A stretch of 64,000 nucleotides of DNA from Ptiloglossa arizonensis (taxonomy: Eukaryota; Arthropoda; Insecta; Hymenoptera; Colletidae), in NCBI RefSeq assembly GCF_051014685.1, contig NW_027478388.1, positions 1,289,180 to 1,353,179 of the forward strand, given 5' to 3'. The translations under genes were made by a program, and so were the position numbers. How positions within the stretch are numbered: the stretch's first letter is position 1; each line of letters begins with the position of its first letter. Below, one piece after another: positions 10,306 to 21,880 of this stretch. Under the pieces are notes generated by a model. It worked only from the letters and a program-made list of their open reading frames with translations. It was not told the origin of the DNA and did no database searches.

Positions 10306-13300
10306 TGCGAAAAATTTTTTGCCTTCTAAACCATTTCTTGGCTTCAAACTCCCATATCTCGCGAACGGATTGACCTAACCCAAAAATTCCTGTTGCATCT
10401 GAAATTAGAAACTCGCCCGATTACAACGGTATGTTTATTTTTTCCCTAGGCCATTCTGGTTAAGCGTTTGGAGCAGCAGAATTGCGAAAAATTGTTTGCC
10501 TTCTCAACCATTTCTTAGCTTCAAAGTCCCATATCTCACGAACGGATTGACCAAACCCAAAAATTCCTGCTGCGTCTGAAAGTAGAAACTCGCCCGATTA
10601 CAACGGTATGTGTATTTTTTCCCTAGGCCATTCTGGTTAAGCGTTTGGAGCAGCAGAATTGCGAAAAAGTTTTTGCCTTCTCAACCATTTCTTGGATTCA
10701 AACTCCCATATCTCGCGAACGGATTGACCTAACCCAACAATTCCTGTTGCGTCTGAAAGTAGAAACTCGCCCGATTACAACGGTATGTGTATTTTTTCCC
10801 TAGGCCATTCTGGTTAAGCGTTTGGAGCAGCAGAATTGCGAAAAATTTTTTGCCTTCTTAACCATTTCTTAGCTTCAAACTCTCATATCTCGCGAACGGA
10901 TTGACCTAACCCAAAAATTCCTATTGCATCTGAAAGTAGAAACTCGCCCGATTACAACTGTATGTGTATTTTTTCCCTAGGCTATTCTGGTTAAGCGTTT
11001 GGAGCAGCAGAATTGCGAAAAATTAATTTCCTTCTCAACCATTTCTTAGCTTCAAAGTCCCATATCTCACGAACGGATTGACCAAACCCAAAAATTCCTG
11101 CTGCGTCTGAAAGTAGAATCTCGCCCGATTACAACGGCATGTGTATTTTTTCCCTAGGCCATTCTGGTTAAGCGTTTGGAGCAGCAGAATTGCGAAAAAT
11201 TGTTTGCCTTCTCAACCATTTCTTAGCTTCAATGTCCCATATCTCACGAACGGATTGACCAAACCCAAAAATTCCTGTTGCGTGTGAAAGTAGAAACTCG
11301 TCCGATTACGACGCTATATGTGTTTTTTCCCTAGCCCATTCTGGTTAAGCGTTTGGAGCAGCAGAATTGCGAAAAATGTTTTGCCTTCTCAACCATTTCT
11401 TGGTTTCAAACTCCCATATCTCGCGAACGGATTGACCTAACCCAAAAATTCCTGTTGCGTCTGAAAGAAGAAACTCGCCCGATTACAGCGGTATGTCTAT
11501 TTTTTCCCTAGGCCACTCTGGTTAAGCGTTTGGAGCAGCAGAAGTGCGAAAAATTTGTTGTCTTCTTAACCATTTCTTGGCTTCAAACTCCCATATCACG
11601 CGAACGGATTGACCTAACCCAAAAATTCCTGTTGCATCTGAAAGTAGAGACTCGCCCGATTACAACGGTATGTGTATTTTTTTCCTAGCCCATTCTGGTT
11701 AAGCGTTTGGAGCAGCAGAATTGCGAAAAATTTTTTGCCTTCTAAACCATTTCTTGGCTTCAAACTCTCATATCTCGCGAACGGATTGACCTAACCCAAA
11801 AATTCCTATTGCATCTGAAAGTAGAAACTCGCCCGATTACAACGGTATGTGCATTTTTTCCCTAGGCCATTCTGGTTAAGCGTTTGGAGCAGCAGAATTG
11901 CGAAAAATTGTTTGCCTTCTCAACCATTTCTTAGCTTCCAAGTCCCATATCTCACGAACGGATTGACCAAACCCAAAAAGTCCTGCTGCGTCTGATAGTA
12001 GAAACTCGCCCGATTACAACGGTATGTGTATTTTTTCCTTAGGCCAATCTGGTTCAGCGTTTGGTGCAGCAGAATTGCGAAAACTGTTTTGTCTTCTTAA
12101 CCATTTCTTAGATTCAAACTCCCATATCTCGCGAACGGATTGACCTAACCCAAAAATTCCTGTTGCGTCTGAAAGAAGAAACTCGCCCGATTACAACGGT
12201 ATGTGTATTTTTTCCCTAGGCCATTCTGGTTAAGGGTTTGGAGCAGCAGAATTGCGAAAAATTTTTTGCCTTCTCAACCATTTCTTGGCTTCAATCTCCC
12301 ATATCTCGCGAACGGTTTGACCTAACCCAAAAATTCCTGTTGCATGCGAAAGTAGAAACTCGCCCGATTACAACGGTATGCGTATTTTTTCCCTAGCCCA
12401 TTCTGGTTAAGCGTTTGGAGCAGCAGAATTGCGAAAAATTTTTTGCCTCCTAAACCATTTCTTGGCTTCAAACTCCCTTATCTCGCGAACGGATTGACCT
12501 AACCCAAAAATTCCTATTGCATCTGAAAGTAGAAACTCGCCCGATTACATCGGTATGTGTATTTTTTCCCTAGGCCATTCTGGTTAAGCGTTTGGAGCAG
12601 CAGAATTGCGAAAAATTGTTTGCCTTCTCAACCATTTCTTAGCTTCAAAGTCCCATATCTCACGAACGGATTGACCAAACCCAAAAATTCCTGCTGCGTC
12701 TGAAAGTAGAAACTCGCCCGATTACAAGGGTATGTGTATTTTTTCCCAAGGCCATTCTGGTTAAGCGTTTGGAGCAGCAGAATTGCGAAAAAGTTTTTGC
12801 CTTCTCAACCATTTCTTGGCTTCAAACTCCCATATCTCGCGAACGGAGTGACCTAACCCAAAAATTCCTGCTGCGTCTGAAAGTAGAAACTCGCCCGATT
12901 ACAAGGGTATGTGTATTTTTTCCCAAGGCCATTCTGGTTAAGCGTTTGGAGCAGCAGAATTGCGAAAAAGTTTTTGCCTTCTCAACTATTTCTTGGCTTC
13001 AAACTCCCATATCTCGGGAACGGATTGACTTAACCCAACAATTCCTGTTGCGTCTGAAAGTAGAAACTCGCCCGATTACAACGGTATGTGTATTTTTTCC
13101 CTAGGCCATTCTGGTTAAGCGTTTGGAGCAGCTGAAGTGCGAAAAATTTTTTGCCTTCTCAACCATTTCTTAGCTTCAAAGTCCCATATCTCACGAACGG
13201 ATTGACCAAACCCAAAAATTCCTGCTGCGTCTGAAAGTAGAAACTCGTCCGATTACAAGGGTATGTGTATTTTTTCCTTAGGCCAATCTGGTTCAGCGTT

Positions 13301-16300
13301 TGGAGCAGCAGAATTGCGAAAAATGTTTTGCCTTCTCAACCATTTCTTGGTTTCAAACTCCCATATCTCGCGAACGGATTGACCTAACCCAAAAATTCCT
13401 GTTGCGTCTGAAAGAAGAAACTCGCCCGATTACAGCGGTATGTCTATTTTTTCCCTAGGCCATTCTGGTTAAGCGTTTGGAGCAGCAGAAGTGCGAAAAA
13501 TTTGTTGTCTTCTTAACCATTTCTTGGCTTCAAACTCCCATATCACGCGAACGGATTGACCTAACCCAAAAATTCCTGTTGCATCTGAAAGTAGAGACTC
13601 GCCCGATTACAACGGTATGTGTATTTTTTTCCTAGCCCATTCTGGTTAAGCGTTTGGAGCAGCAGAATTGCGAAAAATTTTTTGCCTTCTAAACCATTTC
13701 TTGGCTTCAAACTCTCATATCTCGCGAACGGATTGACCTAACCCAAAAATTCCTATTGCATCTGAAAGTAGAAACTCGCCCGATTACAACGGTATGTGCA
13801 TTTTTTCCCTAGGCCATTCTGGTTAAGCGTTTGGAGCAGCAGAATTGCGAAAAATTGTTTGCCTTCTCAACCATTTCTTAGCTTCAAAGTCCCATATCTC
13901 ACGAACGGATTGACCAAACCCAAAAAGTCCTGCTGCGTCTGATAGTAGAAACTCGCCCGATTACAACGGTATGTGTATTTTTTCCTTAGGCCAATCTGGT
14001 TCAGCGTTTGGAGCAGCAGAATTGCGAAAACTGTTTTGTCTTCTTAACCATTTCTTAGATTCAAACTCCCATATCTCGCGAACGGATTGACCTAACCCAA
14101 AAATTCCTGTTGCGTCTGAAAGAAGAAACTCGCCCGATTACAACGGTATGTGTATTTTTTCCCTAGGCCATTCTGGTTAAGGGTTTGGAGCAGCAGAATT
14201 GCGAAAAATTTTTTGCCTTCTCAACCATTTCTTGGCTTCAATCTCCCATATCTCGCGAACGGATTGACCTAACCCAAAAATTCCTGTTGCATCCGAAAGT
14301 AGAAACTCGCCCGATTACAACGGTATGCGTATTTTTTCCCTAGCCCATTCTGGTTAAGCGTTTGGAGCAGCAGAATTGCGAAAAATTTTTTGCCTCCTAA
14401 ACCATTTCTTGGCTTCAAACTCCCTTATCTCGCGAACGGATTGACCTAACCCAAAAATTCCTATTGCATCTGAAAGTAGAAACTCGCCCGATTACATCGG
14501 TATGTGTATTTTTTCCCTAGGCCATTCTGGTTAAGCGTTTGGAGCAGCAGAATTGCGAAAAATTGTTTGCCTTCTCAACCATTTCTTAGCTTCAAAGTCC
14601 CATATCTCACGAACGGATTGACCAAACCCAAAAATTCCTGCTGCGTCTGAAAGTAGAAACTCGCCCGATTACAAGGGTATGTGTATTTTTTCCCAAGGCC
14701 ATTCTGGTTAAGCGTTTGGAGCAGCAGAATTGCGAAAAAGTTTTTGCCTTCTCAACCATTTCTTGGCTTCAAACTCCCATATCTCGCGAACGGAGTGACC
14801 TAACCCAAAAATTCCTGCTGCGTCTGAAAGTAGAAACTCGCCCGATTACAAGGGTATGTGTATTTTTTCCCAAGGCCATTCTGGTTAAGCGTTTGGAGCA
14901 GCAGAATTGCGAAAAAGTTTTTGCCTTCTCAACTATTTCTTGGCTTCAAACTCCCATATCTCGCGAACGGATTGACTTAACCCAACAATTCCTGTTGCAT
15001 CTGAAATTAGAAACTCGCCCGATTACAACGGTATGTTTATTTTTTCCCTAGGCCATTCTGGTTAAGCGTTTGGAGCAGCAGAATTGCGAAAAATTGTTTG
15101 CCTTCTCAACCATTTCTTAGCTTCAAAGTCACATATCTCACGAACGGATTGACCAAACCCAAAAATTCCTGCTGCGTCTGAAAGCAGAAACTCGCCCGAT
15201 TACAAGGGTATGTGTATTTTTTCCCAAGGCCATTCTGGTTAAGGGTTTGGAGCAGCAGAATTGCGAAAAAGTTTTTGCCTTCTCAACCATTTCTTGGCTT
15301 CAAATTCCCATATCTCGCGAACGGAGTGACCTAACCCAAAAATTCCTGCTGCGTCTGAAAGTAGAAACTCGCCCGATTACAAGGGTATGTGTATTTTTTC
15401 CCAAGGCCATTCTGGTTAAGCGTTTGGAGCAGCAGAATTGCGAAAAAGTTTTTGCCTTCTCAACCATTTCTTGGCTTCAAACTCCCATATCTCGCGAACG
15501 GATTGACTTAACCCAACAATTCCTGTTGCGTCTGAAAGTAGAAACTCGCCCGATTACAACGGTATGTGTATTTTTTCCCTAGGCCATTCTGGTTAAGCGT
15601 TTGGAGCAGCTGAAGTGCGAAAAATTTTTTGCCTTCTCAACCATTTCTTAGCTTCAAAGTCCCATATCTCACGAACGGATTGACCAAACCCAAAAATTCC
15701 TGCTGCGTCTGAAAGTAGAAACTCGCCCGATTACAAGGGTATGTGTATTTTTTCCCAAGGCCATTCTGGTTAAGCGTTTGGAGCAGCAGAATTGCGAAAA
15801 AGTTTTTGCCTTCTCAACCATTTCTTGGCTTCAAACTCCTATATCTCGCGAACGGGTTGACCTAACCCAACAATTCCTGTTGCGTCTGAAAGTAGAAACT
15901 CGCCCGATTACAACGGTATGTGTACTTTTTCCCTAGGCCATTCTGGTTAAGCGTTTGGAACAGCTGAAGTGCGAAAAATTTTTTGCCTTCTAAACCATTT
16001 CTTGGCTTCAAACTCCCATATCTCGCGAACGGATTGACCTAACCCAAAAATTCCTGTTGCATCTGAAATTAGAAACTCGCCCGATTACAACGGTATGTTT
16101 ATTTTTTCCCTAGGCCATTCTGGTTAAGCGTTTGGAGCAGCAGAATTGCGAAAAATTGTTTGCCTTCTCAACCATTTCTTAGCTTCAAAGTCACATATCT
16201 CACGAACGGATTGACCAAACCCAAAAATTCCTGCTGCGTCTGAAAGTAGAAACTCGCCCGATTACAACGGTATGTGTATTTTTTCCCTAGGCCATTCTGG

Positions 16301-17020
16301 TTAAGCGTTTGGAGCAGCAGAATTGCGAAAAATTTTTTGCCTTCTTAACCATTTCTTAACTTCAAACTCCCATATCTCGCGAACGGATTGACCTAACCCA
16401 AAAATTCCTATTGCATCTGAAAGTAGAAACTCGCCCGATTACAACGGTATGTGTATTTTTTCCCCAGACCATTCTGGTTAAGCGTTTGGAGCAGCAGAGT
16501 TGCGAAAAATTTGTTGTCTTCTCAACCATTTCTTAGCTTCAAAGTCCCATATCTCGCGAACGGATTGACCTAACCCAAAAATTCCTATTGCATCTGAAAG
16601 TAGAAACTCGCCCGATTACAACTGTATGTGTATTTTTTCCCTAGGCTATTCTGGTTAAGCGTTTGGAGCAGCAGAATTGCGAAAAATTAATTTCCTTCTC
16701 AACCATTTCTTAGCTTCAAAGTCCCATATCTCACGAACGGATTGACCAAACCCAAAAATTCCTGCTGCGTCTGAAAGTAGAATCTCGCCCGATTACAACA
16801 GTATGTGTATTTTTTCCCTAGGCCATTCTGGTTAAGCGTTTGGAGCAGCAGAATTGCGAAAAATGTTTTGCCTTCTGAACCATTTCTTGGCTTCAAGCTC
16901 CCATATCTCGCGAACGGATTAACCTAACCCAAAAATTCCTATTGCATCTGAAAGTAGAAACACGCCCGATAACAACGGCATGTGTATTTTTTCCCTAGGC
17001 CATTCTGGTTAAGCGTTTGG
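10306..17020. repeat. Block B2: second copy of the 41-monomer-spaced duplication
   Basis: This is the downstream partner of 3049-9763 at +7257 bases, in the same orientation and monomer order, including the internal 11-monomer duplication (GTATGCG near 12376 and 14323). Differences seen by eye are few, such as AACGGGTTGACC near 15853 where B1 has AACGGATTGACC. The near identity over 6.7 kb indicates a recent event. No gene is present. Confidence 0.88.
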
Positions 17021-19016
17021 AGCAGCAGAAGTGCGAAAAATTTGTTGTCTTCTTAACCATTTCTTGGCTTCAAACTCCCATATCACGCGAACGGATTGAC
17101 CTAACCCAAAAATTCCTGTTGCGTCTGAAAGAAGAAACTCGCCCGATTACAGCGGTATGTCTATTTTTTCCCTAGGCCATTCTGGTTAAGCGTTTGGAGC
17201 AGCAGAAGTGCGAAAAATTTGTTGTCTTCTTAACCATTTCTTGGCTTCAAACTCCCATATCACGCGAACGGATTGACCTAACCCAAAAATTTCTGTTGCA
17301 TCTGAAAGTAGAAACTCGCCCGATTACAACGGTATGTGTATTTTTTCCTTAGGCCAATCTGGTTCAGCGTTTGGAGCAGCAGAATTGCGGAAACTGTTTT
17401 GTCTTCTTAACCATTTCTTGGCTTCAAACTCCCATATCTCGCGAACGGATTGACCTAACCCAACAATTCCTGTTGCGTCTGAAAGTAGAAACTCGCCCGA
17501 TTACAACGGTATGTGTATTTTTTCCCTAGGCCATTCTGGTTAAGCGTTTGGAGCAGCTGAAGTGCGAAAAATTTTTTGCCTTCTCAACCATTTCTTAGCT
17601 TCAAAGTCCCATATCTCACGAACGGATTGACCAAACCCAAAAATTCCTGCTGCGTCTGAAAGTAGAAACTCGCCCGATTACAACGGTATGTGTATTTTTT
17701 CCCTAGGCCATTCTGGTTAAGCGTTTGGAGCAGCAGAAGTGCGAAAAAGTTGTTGTCTTCTTAACCATTTCTTAGCTTCAAACTCCCATATCTCGCGAAC
17801 GGATTGACCTAAACCAAAGATTCCTGTTGCATCTGAAAGTAGAAACTCGCCCGATTACAAGGGTATGTGTATTTTTTCCCTAGGCCATTCTGGTTAAGCG
17901 TTTGGAGCAGCAGAATTGCGAAAAATTTTTTTCCTTCTTAACCATTTCTTAGCTTCAAACTCCCATATCTCGCGAACGGATTGACCTAACCCAAAAATTC
18001 CTATTGCATCTGAAAGTAGAAACTCGCCCGATTACAACGGTATGTGTATTTTTTCCCCAGACCATTCTGGTTAAGCGTTTGGAGCAGCAGAGTTGCGAAA
18101 AATTTGTTGTCTTCTCAACCATTTCTTAGCTTCCAAGTCCCATATCTCGCGAACGGATTGACATAACCCAAAAATTCCTATTGCATCTGAAAGTAGAAAC
18201 TCGCCCGATTACAACGGTATGTGTATTTTTTCCCTAGGCCATTCTGGTTGAGCGTTTGGAGCAGCAGAATTGCGAAAAATTGTTTGCCTTCTCAAGCATT
18301 TCTTAGCTTCAAAGTCCCATATCTCACGAACGGATTGACCAAACCCAAAAATTCCTGCTGCGTCTGAAAGTAGAAACTCGCCCGATTACAAGGATATGTG
18401 TATTTTTTCCCAAGGCCATTCTGGTTAAGCGTTTGGAGCAGCAGAATTGCGAAAAAGTTTTTGCCTTCTCAACCATTTCTTGGCTTCAAACTCCTATATC
18501 TCGCGAACGGATAGACCTAACCCAACAATTCCTGTTGCGTCTGAAAGTAGAAACTCGCCCGATTACAACGGTATGTGTACTTTTTCCCTAGGCCATTCTG
18601 GTTAAGCGTTTGGAGCAGCTGAAGTGCGAAAAATTTTTTGCCTTCTCAACCATTTCTTAGCTTCAAAGTCCCATATCTCACGAACGGATTGACCAAACCC
18701 AAAAATTCCTGCTGCGTCTGAAAGTAGAAACTCACCCGATTACAACGGTATGTGTATTTTTTCCCTAGGCCATTCTGGTTAAGCGTTTGGAGCAGCAGAA
18801 GTGCGAAAAAGTTGTTGTCTTCTTAACCATTTCTTAGCTTCAAACTCCCATATCTCGCGAACGGATTGACCTAACCCAAAGATTCCTGTTGCATCTGAAA
18901 GTAGAAACTCGCCCGATTACAACGGTATGTGTATTTTTTCCCTAGGACATTCTGGTTAAGCGTTTGGAGCAGCAGAATTGCGAAAAATTTTTTGCCTTCT
19001 TAACCATTTCTTAGCT
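17021..19016. repeat. Block C, left part: mixed monomers with a segment repeated 25 monomers on
   Basis: From about 17455 to 18391 the monomer order is repeated at about 21880-22816 (offset 4425, 25 x 177). Shared rare variants are GACCTAAACCAAAG (near 17808 and 22233), GACATAACCC, and GGTTGAGCG in place of GGTTAAGCG. Scattered base differences separate the copies, for example TCAAGCATTTC at 18293 against TCAACCATTTC. The right-hand part (CTCACCC at 18731, CCCAAAGATT at 18875) also matches 38904 and 39048 in block E. Confidence 0.72.
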
Positions 19017-21880
19017 TCAAACTCCCATATCTCGCGAACGGATTGACCTAACCCAAAAATTCCTATTGCATCTGAAAGTAGAAACTCGCCCGATTACAAC
19101 GGTATGTGTATTTTTTCCCCAGACCATTCTGGTTAAGCGTTTGGAGCAGCAGAGTTGCGAAAAATTTGTTGTCTTCTCAACCATTTCTTAGCTTCAAAGT
19201 CCCATATCTCGCGAACGGATTGACCTAACCCAAAAATTCCTATTGCATCTGAAAGTAGAAACTCGCCCGATTACAACTGTATGTGTATTTTTTCCCTAGG
19301 CTATTCTGGTTAAGCGTTTGGAGCAGCAGAATTGCGAAAAATTAATTTCCTTCTCAACCATTTCTTAGCTTCAAAGTCCCATATCTCACGAACGGATTGA
19401 CCAAACCCAAAAATTCCGGCTGCGTCTGAAAGTAGAATCTCGCCCGATAACAACAGTATGTGTATTTTTTCCCTAGGCCATTCTGGTTAAGCGTTTGGAG
19501 CAGCAGAATTGCGAAAAATGTTTTGCCTTCTCAACCATTTCTTGGCTTCAAGCTCCCATATCTCGCGAACGGATTAACCTAACCCAAAAATTCCTATTGC
19601 ATCTGAAAGTAGAAACACGCCCGATAACAACGGCATGTGTATTTTTTCCCTAGGCCATTCTGGTTAAGCGTTTGGAGCAGCAGAATTGCGAAAAATTGTT
19701 TGCCTTCTCAACCATTTCTTAGCTTCAATGTCCCATATCTCACGAACGGATTGACCAAACCCAAAAATTCCTGCTGCGTCTGAAAGTAGAAACTCGACCG
19801 ATTACAACGGTATGTGTATTTTTTCCCTAGGCCATTCTGGTTAAGGGTTTGGAGCAGCAGAATTGCGAAAAATTGTTTGCCTTCTCAACCATTTATTAGC
19901 TTCAAAGTCCCATATCTCACGAACGGATTGACCTAACCCAAAAATTCCTGTTGCGTGTGAAAGTAGAAACTCGTCCGATTACGACGCTATATGTGTTTTT
20001 TCCCTAGCCCATTCTGGTTAAGCGTTTGGAGCAGCAGAATTGCGAAAAATGTTTTGCCTTCTCAACCATTTCTTGGTTTCAAACTCCCATATCTCGCGAA
20101 CGGATTGACCTAACCCAAAAATTCCTGTTGCGCCTGAAAGAAGATACTCGCCCGATTACAGCGGTATGTCTATTTTTTCCCTAGGCCATTCTGGTTAAGC
20201 GTTTGGAGCAGCAGAAGTGCGAAAAATTTGTTGTCTTCTTAACCATTTCTTGGCTTCAAACTCCCATATCACGCGAACGGATTGACCTAACCCAAAAATT
20301 CCTGTTGCATCTGAAAGTAGAAACTCGCCCGATTACAACGGTATGTGTATTTTTTTCCTAACCCATTCTGGTTAAGCGTTTGGAGCAGCAGAATTGCGAA
20401 AAATTTTTTGCCGTCTAAACCATTTCTTGGCTTCAAACTCCCATATCTCGCGAACGGATTGACCTAACCCAAAAATTCCTATTGCATCTGAAAGTAGAAA
20501 CTCGACCGATTACAACGGTGTGTGTATTTTTTCCCCAGACCATTCTGGTTAAGCGTTTGGAGCAGCAGAGTTGCGAAAAATTTGTTGTCTTCTCAACCAT
20601 TTCTTAGCTTCAAAGTCCCATATCTCGCGAACGGATTGACCTAACCCAAAAATTCCTATTGCATCTGAAAGTAGAAACTCGCCCGATTACAACTGTATGT
20701 GTATTTTTTCCCTAGGCTATTCTGGTTAAGCGTTTGGAGCAGCGGAATTGCGAAAAATTAATTTCCTTCTCAACCATTTCTTAGCTTCAAAGTCCCATAT
20801 CTCACGAACGGATTGACCAAACCCAAAAATTCCTGCTGCGTCTGAAAGTAGAATCTCGCCCGATTACAACAGTATGTGTATTTTTTCCCTAGGCCATTCT
20901 GGTTAAGCGTTTGGAGCAGCAGAATTGCGAAAAATGTTTTGCCTTCTCAACCATTTCTTGGCTTCAAGCTCCCATATCTCGCGAACGGATTAACCTAACC
21001 CAAAAATTCCTATTGCATCTGAAAGTAGAAACACGCCCGATAACAACGGCATGTGTATTTTTTCCCTAGGACATTCTGGTTAAGCGTTTGGAGCAGCAGA
21101 ATTGCGAAAAATTGTTTGCCTTCTCAACCATTTCTTGGCTTCAATGTCCCATATCTCACGAACGGATTGACCAAACCCAAAAATTCCTGCTGCGTCTGAA
21201 AGTAGAAACTCGACCGATTACAACGGTATGTGTATTTTTTCCCTAGGCCATTCTGGTTAAGCGTTTGGAGCAGCAGAATTGCGAAAAATTGTTTGCCTTC
21301 TCAACCATTTCTTGGCTTCAATGTCCCATATCTCACGAACGGATTGACCTAACCCAAAAATTCCTGTTGCGTGTGAAAGTAGAAACTCGTCCGATTACGA
21401 CGCTATATGTGTTTTTTCCCTAGCCCATTCTGGTTAAGCGTTTGGAGCAGCAGAATTGCGAAAAATGTTTTGCCTTCTCAACCATTTCTTGGTTTCAAAC
21501 TCCCATATCTCGCGAACGGATTGACCTAACCCAAAAATTCCTGTTGCGTCTGAAAGAAGAAACTCGCCCGATTACAGCGGTATGTCTATTTTTTCCCTAG
21601 GCCATTCTGGTTAAGCGTTTGGAGCAGCAGAAGTGCGAAAAATTTGTTGTCTTCTTAACCATTTCTTGGCTTCAAACTCCCATATCACGCGAACGGATTG
21701 ACCTAACCCAAAAATTTCTGTTGCATCTGAAAGTAGAAACTCGCCCGATTACAACGGTATGTGTATTTTTTTCCTAACCCATTCTGGTTAAGCGTTTGGA
21801 GCAGCAGAATTGCGAAAAATTTTTTGCCTTCTAAACCATTTCTTGGCTTCAAACTCCCATATCTCGCGAACGGATTGACC
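19017..21880. repeat. 8-monomer tandem pair (1416 bp unit)
   Basis: Two consecutive copies of a 1416 bp unit (8 x 177) lie at about 19017-20432 and 20433-21848, with the similarity ending near 21880. Shared markers are CCCCAGACC (19117 and 20533), AGAGTTGCG, TTAATTTCC, ACACGCCCGATAAC, CTATATGTG and TTTTTTTCCTAACCC (about 20353 and 21769). The copies have diverged: the monomer near 19890 reads CATTTATTAGCTTCAAAG where its partner reads CATTTCTTGGCTTCAATG. This makes the pair older than the tandem pair in block D. Confidence 0.75.
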
